DNA of 64,000 nucleotides, taken from Streptomyces sp. RPA4-2 (lineage in GTDB: Bacteria > Actinomycetota > Actinomycetes > Streptomycetales > Streptomycetaceae). Location: positions 7,812,001 to 7,876,000 of the forward strand of contig NZ_CP050975.2 of NCBI RefSeq assembly GCF_012273515.2, given 5' to 3'. The notes beneath the pieces were generated by a model. It saw only the letters and a program-made list of their open reading frames with translations, did not search any database and was not told the DNA's origin. The position numbers and the translations under genes are program-made. Shown here piece after piece: positions 16,542 through 26,166 of this stretch (its first letter is position 1; every line of letters starts with the position of its first letter).

Positions 16542-16700
16542 CTGAACTACCGCGAGCACGCCAGGGAGACCGGGACCGAATTCCCGGTCGAGCCGCCGGT
16601 CTTCACCAAGTTCCGCACCTCCATCACCGGCCCGCGCGGCGACCTCGCCCTCCCCGGCGACACCGTCGACCGGGAGGCCGAGCTCGTCGTCATCGGCCGA
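16542..16700 (+). pseudogene. Fragment of a fumarylacetoacetate hydrolase-family gene
   Basis: In the frame starting at 16542 the sequence reads LNYREHARETGTEFP, then PVFTKFRTSITGP, then LPGDTVDREAELVVIG. These are the start of the FAH catalytic domain (GLNYRDHA...E, FTKF...SI.GP, LP...VDWE.EL..VIG). Homology stops after about 53 codons and the reading frame continues into unrelated sequence. There is no N-terminal part and the metal-binding end is missing, so this is a relic. Confidence 0.7.
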
Positions 16701-17084
16701 CAGCGGTGTGTGCCCCCCGGTACACCACCACCTCCACGGAGCAGCGATCGACTCCAGCGCCGACGGCAAGTGATGGCGGCAAGCGGCAACGGCCGGTGAC
16801 AAGGCGGCAGTAGACAACTCGTCCCCGGCGTGAAGGAGCCCTTTCCCGCCTGAACCGAGTGGGTGCCGCACCCACGGGCCGCGCCCGCTCCCCGTGTGAC
16901 ACACCTGGGTGGTGCTGCTCCGTGCGAGTGGTGGATCTCCCGGCTGGGTCGTAGCGTCGGTGGAGGAGGCATCCTCCGCGTGGGAAGGCAGCCGGTCGGC
17001 GCCCGCCAGTGCAGGCGGGATTCGGCGGGCGGGCCGGACCGCGGGGGCCGATAAGTCCAAGGAGAATGGCGGCCGGGAGCGGAC
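16701..17084. other. Intergenic stretch without recognisable gene
   Basis: Between the FAH relic and the secreted-protein gene no reading frame with convincing codon use or homology was seen on either strand. It probably holds further unrecognisable remnants of the decayed operon and the promoter of the next gene. Confidence 0.5.
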
Positions 17085-17570
17085 ATGCGAAAACTCACCG
17101 TCAGGGCGGCACTCACGTTCTGTGCCGCGGTATCGCTGGCCACGGTCATGGGGACGGCGGACGCCGCTCCCGTGGCGTCGCCGCGGTCCGCGCACACCCT
17201 CGCGCAGGAGTCGATGCAGCCCCAGGTGCCGACGCAGCCCGTCATCGTCGACTGCTCCTGGCACCCGCGGGCGGAGCCCGGCGATTTCGTGCTCGCCTGC
17301 GGTGACGGCAACAGCCGTCTCACCTCGCTGCGGTGGTCGAGCTGGGACGGCGACTCCGCCGTCGCCCAGGGCGTCAACGTCGTCAACGACTGCAAGCCGT
17401 ACTGCGCCGCGGGGACCTTCCGCGAATACCCCGTCACCGTACGGCTCGACCGCCCGCAGGCCTGGAAGAAGAACCCCCAGATGTCGCAGTACACCCGGCT
17501 GAGGCTCTCCTACACCGACAGCAAGCCCGCCGGATACGGGCAGACGGTCTCCTACCCCCTGTGGAACTGA
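17085..17570 (+). CDS. Small secreted protein of unknown function
   Basis: A 161-residue protein with a signal peptide (residues 1-27, MRKLTVRAALTFCAAVSLAT..., cleavage near ADA). The mature part has four cysteines in two closely spaced pairs (VDCSW/LACGDG and NDCKPYC), likely forming two disulfides, and is rich in aromatic residues and beta-strand-like segments. RBS AAGGAGAA lies 13 nt before the ATG. I do not recognise the family; similar short secreted proteins are common in streptomycetes. A very strong hairpin follows. Confidence 0.82.
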   Translation: MRKLTVRAALTFCAAVSLATVMGTADAAPVASPRSAHTLAQESMQPQVPTQPVIVDCSWHPRAEPGDFVLACGDGNSRLTSLRWSSWDGDSAVAQGVNVVNDCKPYCAAGTFREYPVTVRLDRPQAWKKNPQMSQYTRLRLSYTDSKPAGYGQTVSYPLWN

Positions 17571-17617
17571 GGGCAGGCACGACCTGATGCCCGCCCGTGG
17601 CGGTGCGACCGGACGGT

Positions 17618-17654
17618 GTCGCCCTGGTCGCGGCCCGGCCGCGACCAGGGCGAC
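17618..17654. terminator. Strong bidirectional terminator
   Basis: Perfect 16 bp arms GTCGCCCTGGTCGCGG/CCGCGACCAGGGCGAC with a 5 nt loop lie between the convergent secreted-protein and isochorismatase-fold genes. Confidence 0.85.
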
Positions 17655-17665
17655 GCGCTGAGGCG

Positions 17666-18262
17666 TCAGGCGGATCGCAGCAGCTCGCGCAGTCCGGCGG
17701 TGTCGAGGATGTGGGCCCGGGTCGGGAACACGTTGTCGAGCAGCACCCGATGGGTCTCGGGATCGGGGTCGGCGACGCCGTCGGTCAGCACGATGACGCG
17801 GTAGTCGCGGTCCGCGGCGTCGATGAGCGTGGACAGGACGACGCCGCTGGTGCTGATCCCGGTGAGCACCAGGGTGTCGATACCGCGGTCGCTCAGCTGC
17901 TGGTGGAGATCGGTGGTGGAGCCCGAGCCGAAGCGGGTCTTGCGTACGACGATGTCACCGTCCTCCGGCGCGATCCGCTCGTCGATCCGGGTCGCGGCGT
18001 CCTCGTGGTGCAACATCTTCGCCGCGGCGACGCCCGAGAAGGCCTTGTTGGTCTCGGGCACCCCTGTCCAGTCGTCCTCGGTGAAGGCGACACGGACGTA
18101 GCCGATGGTGCCGCCCGCGGCGCGGACATCGGCGATGGCCCCCTTGACCCGCTCGACGAGCGCGTCGGAGTCGGGGGCCAGGGGGACGATCCCGTTCTGG
18201 AAGTCCATCGCCAGCAGGGCGGTCCGCTCGGGGGTGATGGCGGGCAGGGTGGTGGTGCTCAC
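17666..18262 (-). CDS. Isochorismatase-fold cysteine hydrolase family protein (nucleophile Cys replaced)
   Basis: A 198-residue alpha/beta hydrolase of the isochorismatase-like superfamily. The triad Asp (AMDFQNG) and Lys (VRKTRFGSG) are present. At the nucleophile position, where most members have T-x-x-C-V, this protein reads STSGVVLST, so Val replaces Cys. Such variants exist in the superfamily and are of uncertain activity. The GTG start overlaps the stop of the upstream MFS gene (GTGA), showing translational coupling. Part of the MarR-MFS-hydrolase operon. Confidence 0.88.
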   Translation of the reverse strand: MSTTTLPAITPERTALLAMDFQNGIVPLAPDSDALVERVKGAIADVRAAGGTIGYVRVAFTEDDWTGVPETNKAFSGVAAAKMLHHEDAATRIDERIAPEDGDIVVRKTRFGSGSTTDLHQQLSDRGIDTLVLTGISTSGVVLSTLIDAADRDYRVIVLTDGVADPDPETHRVLLDNVFPTRAHILDTAGLRELLRSA

Positions 18263-19737
18263 GCGGAGTGCTCCTCAGTGGGGTTGTCAGAGTTGCCGAG
18301 GTGGTCGGAAGTGTCCGGACGCCGGCTTGTGCTGCGGTACATCAGGTGGCGGTCGAGGACGGTCAGCAGGAGGACCGCGAGACCGGCCGCGACCAGGACG
18401 AGGCCGAGGCTGTGCAGGCCCTGGTCGCTCGCGCCGTGCCGGAAGACGATGCTGCCGATCACGGCGGAGGTGATGGTTCCGAGGTATCCGAAGGTCCGGA
18501 ACAACCCGGAAGCGGTGCCGATCTGGTCGGGCGGCGCCGCGAGGTAGAGCGCGGTCTGGTTTCCGACCGTGGTGGCGGCCGACGTGACGCCGAAGACGAG
18601 GGAGACCAGCACGATCGCGACCGCGGGACTGCGCGAAGTGAGGAGCATGACGCCGGCCGAGCCGAGCAGCATGGTGACCGCCGAGACGATCAGCGGTCCG
18701 CGCACCAGGTTGCGGCTGGCGAGCGGGCGCGAGAGCAGTGCGGAGACGGCGCCCATCGGCAGGAGCAGCAGTCCCGCCTCCACGGTGGACATCCCGTGTG
18801 CGGCCTCCATCCACTGGGTCATTCCGTACATCACGGAGTAGACGCCGAGCAGCGTGAGCGCCTGCCGCAGGTAGGTACGAGCGAGGGCGCCGTTGGCCGC
18901 GAGGCCGCGGAAGTCGAAGAACGGCGCCGTCTTCCGCAGCTCCCACACCACCGTGGGTACGCCGGTCAGGACCAGGACGGCGAGCGCGACCCATCCGATA
19001 TCGGGAAGGCCCATCAGGAAGATGACCAGCGCGCTCATCGAGACGGCGAAGCCGAGGATGCCGAGCAGGTCGATCTGCGCGGCGACCTTGCGAAATCCGT
19101 TGTGTTCACGGTCGGGTACGGGGTCCCTGGGCAGCCCGCGCACGGCCATCACCATCGCGATCGCGGTCACCGGAATGTTGATCAGGAAGGCCCAACGCCA
19201 GCCCGCGGAGCCCACCAGCAGTCCGCCGATCGGCGGACCGACGGCGACGGTGGCCATCCCCGCCATCGCGATGCCACCGAGCACACCGCCCGGTGGAGCG
19301 TCCGCTCCGGCCTCCTGGGCGCGGCGCCGGATCAGCACCATCGCGCAGGGGAAGGCGGCCGAGGTGCCGATGCCGATCAGTACCCGGGCCACGGTCAGCA
19401 TCGCCAGGTTCTGGCCGAGGCCGCCGACCAGACCGCCGAGCAGGACCAGCACGATGCCGTACAGGAAGATCCGGCGCGGTCCGAGTACTTCCGCCAGTTT
19501 GCCCGCGGTGGGCTGGGCGACGGCGCTGGCCAGGTACAGCGAGGAGACCAGTACGGCGGTGCTGCCCACCGAGACGTGCAGATCGGCGGCCATGGGGACC
19601 AGGGCGGTCGCGATGATGGAGCTGTTGATCGGGTTGAGGCTGGAGCCGACGTAGAGCGGTGTGGTGAAGGTCCATGCGAACGGCGGGTCCGGGACGTCGT
19701 GGGACGTGGTGCGGCCCCGGGTGGGGGTGGCTTTCAT
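18259..19737 (-). CDS. MFS transporter (drug:H+ antiporter type)
   Basis: A 492-residue membrane protein with 12-14 hydrophobic helices. The DHA2-like layout is supported by the length and by motifs such as AVAQPTAGKLAEVLGPRRIF (motif A region) and the GPPIGGLL segment (motif C region). It probably exports drugs or toxic metabolites. The ATG at 19737 overlaps the stop of the MarR gene (ATGA), and its own stop overlaps the start of the isochorismatase-fold gene (GTGA), so three genes form one tightly coupled operon under MarR control. Confidence 0.92.
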   Translation of the reverse strand: MKATPTRGRTTSHDVPDPPFAWTFTTPLYVGSSLNPINSSIIATALVPMAADLHVSVGSTAVLVSSLYLASAVAQPTAGKLAEVLGPRRIFLYGIVLVLLGGLVGGLGQNLAMLTVARVLIGIGTSAAFPCAMVLIRRRAQEAGADAPPGGVLGGIAMAGMATVAVGPPIGGLLVGSAGWRWAFLINIPVTAIAMVMAVRGLPRDPVPDREHNGFRKVAAQIDLLGILGFAVSMSALVIFLMGLPDIGWVALAVLVLTGVPTVVWELRKTAPFFDFRGLAANGALARTYLRQALTLLGVYSVMYGMTQWMEAAHGMSTVEAGLLLLPMGAVSALLSRPLASRNLVRGPLIVSAVTMLLGSAGVMLLTSRSPAVAIVLVSLVFGVTSAATTVGNQTALYLAAPPDQIGTASGLFRTFGYLGTITSAVIGSIVFRHGASDQGLHSLGLVLVAAGLAVLLLTVLDRHLMYRSTSRRPDTSDHLGNSDNPTEEHSA

Positions 19738-20204
19738 ATGCCGCCTTCGCTCAGGTCGGCCGAGGCGAGACGCTCCAGCAGGTCGATGGCCTTCTCCACG
19801 TCCTCGCGCTCCTCCGGGGGGAGTACCTGTTCGATGGCCCGTGCCAGGAAGGAGGCGCGTCCCGTGAGCAGTTTGTCGACCAGCTCGGTCGCGGACGGGG
19901 CGGCGCTCACCAGCTTCTTGCGGCCGTCCCGCGGATCAGGGGTGGTGTGAATCAGCCCGGCGGCCTTGAGTACCGCCAGGCTCTGCGCGATGGACTGCGC
20001 GCTGACGTGTTCGAGCGAGGCGAGCCGGGCCGCGGTGACCGGGCCCTCCCGCACCACGCTCGCCAGCACGGCCAGCTGCGTGGCGGTCAGACCGGTCGCA
20101 TGCTGTCCCGATTCCACGCGCAGGCGGGCGCGCAGACGCACGATCGCGTCGTTGAGGCGCTGCGCGTTCGCAACGGACTCCTGCGGTCTGGGTTTCGAGG
20201 TCAT
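19734..20204 (-). CDS. MarR-family transcriptional regulator
   Basis: A 156-residue MarR protein. The winged helix spans about residues 40-105 (LASLEHVSAQSIAQSLAVLKAAGLI, given in part as HVSAQSIAQSLAVLK; wing TPDPRDGRKKLV). It heads an operon with an MFS exporter and an isochorismatase-fold protein. A perfect 38 bp palindrome begins 14 bp upstream of its start, and two related sites flank the promoter of the divergent aldo/keto reductase gene, so it probably represses both directions. Confidence 0.92.
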   Translation of the reverse strand: MTSKPRPQESVANAQRLNDAIVRLRARLRVESGQHATGLTATQLAVLASVVREGPVTAARLASLEHVSAQSIAQSLAVLKAAGLIHTTPDPRDGRKKLVSAAPSATELVDKLLTGRASFLARAIEQVLPPEEREDVEKAIDLLERLASADLSEGGI

Positions 20205-20217
20205 GACGCCACCCTAG

Positions 20218-20255
20218 AACTACACAAGTAACTTTGCCAAGTTACTTGTGTAGTT
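20218..20255. promoter_or_regulatory. MarR operator: perfect 17 bp inverted repeat
   Basis: Arms AACTACACAAGTAACTT/AAGTTACTTGTGTAGTT with a 4 bp centre, all matching. It lies just upstream of the MarR start codon and is markedly AT-rich against the background, as expected of an operator/promoter. Confidence 0.85.
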
Positions 20256-20367
20256 TTCCGAGCGATGCCGAGGCCGCGAGTGTCCGTGCGGCCGGGCGGC
20301 GAGGTGGTCGAAGGTCGCGTCGGTGTATCGGGGCAGGTCCGAGCGCCGTAAGCCCCGCGGCCCGGTA

Positions 20368-20429
20368 AGTAACTATCTAGTTATTGACACTCGTCGAACA
20401 GGTCGGCTAGTTTGTCTCTAACTGGTTAG
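20368..20429 (+). promoter_or_regulatory. Promoter of the aldo/keto reductase gene flanked by two operator-like palindromes
   Basis: TTGACA (20384-20389), 18 bp, TAGTTT (20408-20413) is a near-consensus promoter. The palindrome AGTAACTATCTAGTTATT (20368-20385) overlaps the -35 box and CTAACTGGTTAG (20418-20429) covers the start of transcription. Both share the AGTAACT/TAACT half-site of the MarR palindrome at 20218. Confidence 0.72.
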
Positions 20430-20451
20430 TTTCAAACTGGAGGAAGGCTTT

Positions 20452-21435
<984 letters not shown>

Positions 21436-21689
21436 CTCCTCGCGGGCTCGCGGTAGTGAGCCGTCGACATCCGGACGCCCGTACCCCGCGGGCGGGATCT
21501 GCTCCGCGCAGGTGGGCCCGCAGCGCCTACGAGTGGACTCCCGTCGGCCAGGCACCGACTGCCGGACGACGACCCCGCCACACCGGGCGCACCACCACCC
21601 CCCACCCCCGCACCGGAGAAGCCGACCCCTGTCGGCACCTGATCCGCATGTTCGGACACCCGGCGCACCCAAGTCAGGAGACCCACCGC

Positions 21690-22646
21690 ATGTCCGTATC
21701 CCAGACGTCCCACCCGTTCGGGGCGAACACCACCGCCTCCGAGATCATCGACGGCGTCGACCTGCACGGCCGTCGAGCCGTGGTGACCGGAGCCGGCTCA
21801 GGAATCGGCGTGGAGACCGCCCGGGCACTGGCCACCGCCGGCGCCGATGTCACCCTGGCCGTGCGGAGCACCGACGCGGGCGCCCGGGTGGTGGCCCGCC
21901 TGGAGGCCCAACTACCCGCAGGATCAGGCAAGTTGAACGTGAAGCGGCTCGATCTGGCCGACCGGTCGACGGTCACGGCGTTCGTGGCCGACTGGTCGGG
22001 ACCGTTGCACATTCTCGTCAACAACGCCGGGGTGATGGCCCTTCCGGAACTCACGCGCACCCCGGACGGCCGGGAGACGCAGTTCGGTGTCAATCACCTG
22101 GGTCACTTCGCGCTGACCGTCGGACTGCGTCCGGCGCTCGCGGCGGCGGAGGGCGCCCGGATCGTGTCGGTCGCCTCGATCGGTCACCTCTTCTCGCCGG
22201 TGGTCTTCGACGATCTGGACTACCGTTTCCGTCCCTACGACCCGTGGACGTCGTACGGGCAGTCGAAGACGGCCAACGTGCTGTTCGCCGTCGGTGCCGC
22301 CGAGCGGTGGGCCGATGACGGCATCACGGCCAATGCCTTGATGCCGGGGAACATCGCGGACACCTCGCTGGCCCGGCACATGGACCCCGGACAGCTGGCC
22401 GGGTTCATCGACGCCACCGGGCTGGCGCTGCCCCCCGGGAAGACCGTCGAGCAGGGCGCCGCGACCTCGGTGCTGCTGGCCGCCTCACCCACGGTGGAGG
22501 GCGTCACCGGCCGCTACTTCGAGGACTGCGCACCGTCCGGGACGGTCACCGAACGAGCCGACGCCGTCGCCGGCGTGGCGTCCTACGCCCTGGACCGGGC
22601 GAACGCGCAGCGGCTGTGGGCCGTGTCCGAGGCTCTCGTCCGCTAG
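21690..22646 (+). CDS. Short-chain dehydrogenase/reductase
   Basis: A 318-residue SDR. The cofactor motif TGAGSGIG is near residue 36, the NNAG motif is in VNNAGVMAL, and the catalytic Ser, Tyr and Lys are in SVASIGH and SYGQSKTAN. It resembles the retinol dehydrogenase/protochlorophyllide reductase-like group with a C-terminal extension. An AGGAG site precedes the ATG at 21690. It probably belongs to the same stimulon as the upstream aldo/keto reductase; no separate promoter was identified in the 254 bp gap. Confidence 0.92.
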   Translation: MSVSQTSHPFGANTTASEIIDGVDLHGRRAVVTGAGSGIGVETARALATAGADVTLAVRSTDAGARVVARLEAQLPAGSGKLNVKRLDLADRSTVTAFVADWSGPLHILVNNAGVMALPELTRTPDGRETQFGVNHLGHFALTVGLRPALAAAEGARIVSVASIGHLFSPVVFDDLDYRFRPYDPWTSYGQSKTANVLFAVGAAERWADDGITANALMPGNIADTSLARHMDPGQLAGFIDATGLALPPGKTVEQGAATSVLLAASPTVEGVTGRYFEDCAPSGTVTERADAVAGVASYALDRANAQRLWAVSEALVR

Positions 22647-22773
22647 CGGCCGGCCTGGGCGGGTACGCCGGGGGTGACCGGCCGTGGGGGGGCGACCGTG
22701 GGGGAGCGGCGCGCTCCGTGGCGACCGAATCGGGCCCCGGGAACACGCACCCGCGACCGACGCGGGCGCGTGG

Positions 22774-24234
22774 TCAACGGTGCCCGGACGGTCCCACCAT
22801 GGCCGCCGGATCGACGATGCGGTCGAATTCGGCCGCGCTGACATATCCACTGGCCACGGCGGCTTCGCGCAGGGTAGTGCCCTCGTCGTCGGCCTTGTGG
22901 GCGATCGCGGAGGCCTTGTCGTAGCCGATCTCCGGCGACAGAGCGGTCACCAGCATCAGGGAACGGTCGACGTAGTCGGCGACCTGCTCATCCCGCAGTT
23001 CGGCGCCCTCGACGCAGTACTCGCGCAGCTTCTGACAGGCGTCGGCGAGGATCGTGGCCGCGTGCAGGAAATTGTTGATGATCACCGGGCGCATCGCGTT
23101 GAGCTCGAAGTTCCCCTGGGAACCGGCGAAGGCGATCGCGGAATCCTCCGACAGGACCTGGATGCAGACCATCACCATGGCCTCGCACTGGGTCGGGTTG
23201 ACCTTGCCGGGCATGATCGAGCTACCGGGCTCGTTGGCAGGAAGAATCAGCTCGCCCAGCCCGCAGCGTGGCCCGGATGCCAGCCACCGGATGTCGTTCG
23301 CGATCTTCATCAGTGGCACCGCCAGGGCCCGCAGCCCCGCCGACGCGGTGACCATGGCGTCCAGGCCGCCCTGCGCGGCGAACTTGTTCGCGGCGGTGAC
23401 GAACGGGTATCCGGTCGCCTCCGCGATCTCGTGGGCGATCTCGTCGGCGAAGCCCTCCGGAGCGTTCAGCCCGGTGCCCACCGCCGTACCGCCGGCGGCG
23501 AGTTCGAACAGACCCTGGGTGGACGCGGTCGCCACGGACATGGCCTGCTTCAACTGGTGGGCGTAGCCGGACCATTCCTGCCCGACGGTCAGCGGGACCG
23601 CGTCCTCCAGGTGGGTACGGCCGATCTTCACCACGTTCCGCCACCGCTCGGCCTTGGCCTCGATGGAGCGTTGCAGCGCCTGAACGGCGGGCAGCAGGTG
23701 CTCGTGGACCTCCTTGACGGCGGCGATGTGCATCGCGGTGGGGAAGGTGTCGTTGGACGACTGCCCCATGTTCACATGGTCGTTGGGGTGCACCGGGGTC
23801 TTGCTGCCCAGCCGGCCGCCGGTCAGCTGGACGGCACGGTTGCTGATCACCTCGTTGGTGTTCATGTTGGACTGCGTTCCCGAGCCGGTCTGCCAGACAT
23901 ACAGCGGGAAGTTCTCGTCGAGCGCCCCGCCGATCACCTCGTCGCTGACCCGCTCGATCAGGTCTGCCATCCAGCCCGGCAACCGGCCGGCGCGTCCGTT
24001 GACGATCGCGGCGGCCTTCTTGACGTAACCGTAGGCGTGGTAGACCGACTTGGGCATGCGGTCGTCACCGATCGAGAAATGGATCAGTGACCGCTGGGTC
24101 TGCGCACCCCAGTACCGGTCGGCGGGCACGTCGACGGCGCCCATGGAGTCGGTCTCGTGCCGCGTCCCCGTCGCCGACAGACCGATCGGCAGATCCAGGA
24201 TCGTCGGCGCGGGCTCCCCGTCCCCGCCGGTCAC
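22774..24234 (-). CDS. fumC: Class II fumarate hydratase
   Basis: A 486-residue fumarase/aspartase-superfamily enzyme. The N-terminal RHETDSMGAVDVPAD...YWGAQT block, the B-site HPNDHVN, the QSSNDTFPTAMH block and the superfamily signature GSSIMPGKVNPTQCE are all present, matching FumC rather than aspartase. It interconverts fumarate and malate in the TCA cycle. The GTG start at 24234 overlaps the malic enzyme stop (GTGA), which fixes the start and adds about 30 residues before the first Met. Transcribed with the malic enzyme gene. Confidence 0.92.
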   Translation of the reverse strand: MTGGDGEPAPTILDLPIGLSATGTRHETDSMGAVDVPADRYWGAQTQRSLIHFSIGDDRMPKSVYHAYGYVKKAAAIVNGRAGRLPGWMADLIERVSDEVIGGALDENFPLYVWQTGSGTQSNMNTNEVISNRAVQLTGGRLGSKTPVHPNDHVNMGQSSNDTFPTAMHIAAVKEVHEHLLPAVQALQRSIEAKAERWRNVVKIGRTHLEDAVPLTVGQEWSGYAHQLKQAMSVATASTQGLFELAAGGTAVGTGLNAPEGFADEIAHEIAEATGYPFVTAANKFAAQGGLDAMVTASAGLRALAVPLMKIANDIRWLASGPRCGLGELILPANEPGSSIMPGKVNPTQCEAMVMVCIQVLSEDSAIAFAGSQGNFELNAMRPVIINNFLHAATILADACQKLREYCVEGAELRDEQVADYVDRSLMLVTALSPEIGYDKASAIAHKADDEGTTLREAAVASGYVSAAEFDRIVDPAAMVGPSGHR

Positions 24235-25904
24235 GCCGCGCCGCCGTCGGAGTATGTGGGCTGCCACATGGCGTCCTGAACCGCCTGCACCACGTTGTCG
24301 ATCTTCGCCGTGGCGACGCCTTCCGCCTGTGCGGCACGCACGACGGCGACCGCGGTCGTGGCGGTGGAGGCCCGCAGGTTCTCGACCTCGGGCAGCAGTG
24401 AAGCGCCCGGCGCGCTGACGTCCACCTGGCCGGCGACCGCCTCGGCGGCCGCGATCAGCATGGCCGGAGTCACCGTGTGCGCGCCGGAGACGATGGTGCC
24501 AAGCCCCAGCCCGGGGTACACGAGCGCGTTGTTGGCCTGGCCGAAGTGGTAGTTCACACCCTCGTACTCCATCGGCCCGAACGGCAGCCCGGTCGCGACC
24601 AGCGCCTTGCCGTCCGTCCACGCGATCACGTCCTGCGGCTCGGCCTCGATCTTCGAGGTGGGGTTGGAGATCGGCAGGATGATCGGCCGCTCGACCCCCC
24701 GCGCCATGGCCTTGACGACCGCCTCGGTGAACGCGCCGTGCGCCGTCGACGTCCCCAGCAGGATCGTCGGAGCCGCGTGGCCGACCGTCTCCAGCAGCGA
24801 GACCGCCCGGCCGCCGCCCCACCCGTCGACATCCTCGGGCCTGCGGGCATACGGCTTCTGGAAGTCGCGGAGGTCGGTCATGTCGCTGGTCAACAGCCCT
24901 TGCTGGTCCACCAGCCAGATCCGGGAGGTGGCCTCCTCCGGAGTGGCGCCGTCGCGCACCATCGCCGCGTGGATCTGGTCGGCGATCCCCACGCCCGCGG
25001 TCCCGGCGCCGAACACCACGAGCTTCTGGCTCCGCATCGGCACGCCCGTCACCTTCACCGCGGACAGCACGGAGGCCAGGGTGATCGCCCCGGTCCCCTG
25101 CAAGTCGTCGTTGAAGATGCGGTATTGGTGACCGTAGGTCTCCAGGATCCGGCGGGCGTTCTCCGGTCCGAAGTCCTCGAAGTGCAGCAGCGCGTTCGGG
25201 AACAGCGCGGACGCGGTCTCCAGGTACTTCTTGATGAACGCGTCGTACGCGGCGCCGCGGACCCGCGAGTGCCGGTTGCCCAGGTACAGCGGGTCGTTGA
25301 GCAGGGCCTCGTTGTCGGTTCCGACGTCCAGCGACACCGGGATCACCCGGCGCGGGTCGATCCCCGCGGCCGCCGTGTAGATGGCGAGCTTGCCGATCGC
25401 GATCTCGATGCCGCCCACGCCCCAGTCGCCGATGCCCAGGATCTCCTCGGCATCGGTGCACACCAGCAGTTCGACGTCCTCGGACCTGAGCCCCAGGGTG
25501 CCGAAAGCCGCCTCGATGTCGTCCGGCGCGTCGATCGACAAGAAGATCCCCCGCGGGCTGCGGAACTCCTCGGAGTACTGCTCGATGGCATCGCCGACGG
25601 TCGGGTCGTAGACGACCGGGAGCAGTTCGGCGAGATGGTCGGCGAGCACCCGGTAGTACAGGGTCTCGTTGCGGTCGTGCAACTGCTCCAGGTACACGTA
25701 CTTGGCCAAGTCATCGCGCTGGCGCTGCAGTTGACGGTAAGTGCGCTGCGCCTGCTGGCCCAACGTCAGCACCGTGGAGGGCAGTCGACCGGTCAGCCCG
25801 TACTCGTCCCGCTCGGAGGCGCTGAACGCGACCCCGTGATTGCTCATCGGGTCCTGCAGGACGCCCGGTGTCGCCGGCGTCCGGACCGAATGCGTGGTGC
25901 TCAT
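24231..25904 (-). CDS. NAD-dependent malic enzyme (large form)
   Basis: A 557-residue malic enzyme of the long, SfcA/MaeA-like class, decarboxylating malate to pyruvate. Signature segments are YDPTVGDAI, FLSIDAPDDI, the metal/substrate-binding HFEDFGPENA and RIFNDDLQGTGAI, and the NAD-binding VVFGAGTAGVGIAD. The ATG at 25904 is preceded by GAGGGGA; upstream open frame is not homologous. It overlaps fumC by 4 bp. Together they give a fumarate-malate-pyruvate route under one promoter, unusual since these genes are normally apart. Confidence 0.94.
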   Translation of the reverse strand: MSTTHSVRTPATPGVLQDPMSNHGVAFSASERDEYGLTGRLPSTVLTLGQQAQRTYRQLQRQRDDLAKYVYLEQLHDRNETLYYRVLADHLAELLPVVYDPTVGDAIEQYSEEFRSPRGIFLSIDAPDDIEAAFGTLGLRSEDVELLVCTDAEEILGIGDWGVGGIEIAIGKLAIYTAAAGIDPRRVIPVSLDVGTDNEALLNDPLYLGNRHSRVRGAAYDAFIKKYLETASALFPNALLHFEDFGPENARRILETYGHQYRIFNDDLQGTGAITLASVLSAVKVTGVPMRSQKLVVFGAGTAGVGIADQIHAAMVRDGATPEEATSRIWLVDQQGLLTSDMTDLRDFQKPYARRPEDVDGWGGGRAVSLLETVGHAAPTILLGTSTAHGAFTEAVVKAMARGVERPIILPISNPTSKIEAEPQDVIAWTDGKALVATGLPFGPMEYEGVNYHFGQANNALVYPGLGLGTIVSGAHTVTPAMLIAAAEAVAGQVDVSAPGASLLPEVENLRASTATTAVAVVRAAQAEGVATAKIDNVVQAVQDAMWQPTYSDGGAA

Positions 25905-26166
25905 CTCATTCCCCTCGCCATGGCTGGGACACGAACCATCGGAGGCCGGACGCCGCGGTCGCGCCGCGGACGGCACGCTCCTGGCACACACACATCACAA
26001 CCCGTCGCACGTCACGTGCGGAACGCGATGAGCGGCGCGTTCAGGGCCTCGCTCATGACTTCAGGCTACGCCCGGCCACCGTGACCGACACCTGCGAAGC
26101 GGTCGTCCTGCGGAGTGGCCGATCCGTCGCGCACAGCCACTGGCCTGCGTGTACGGGCGAGGGGGG

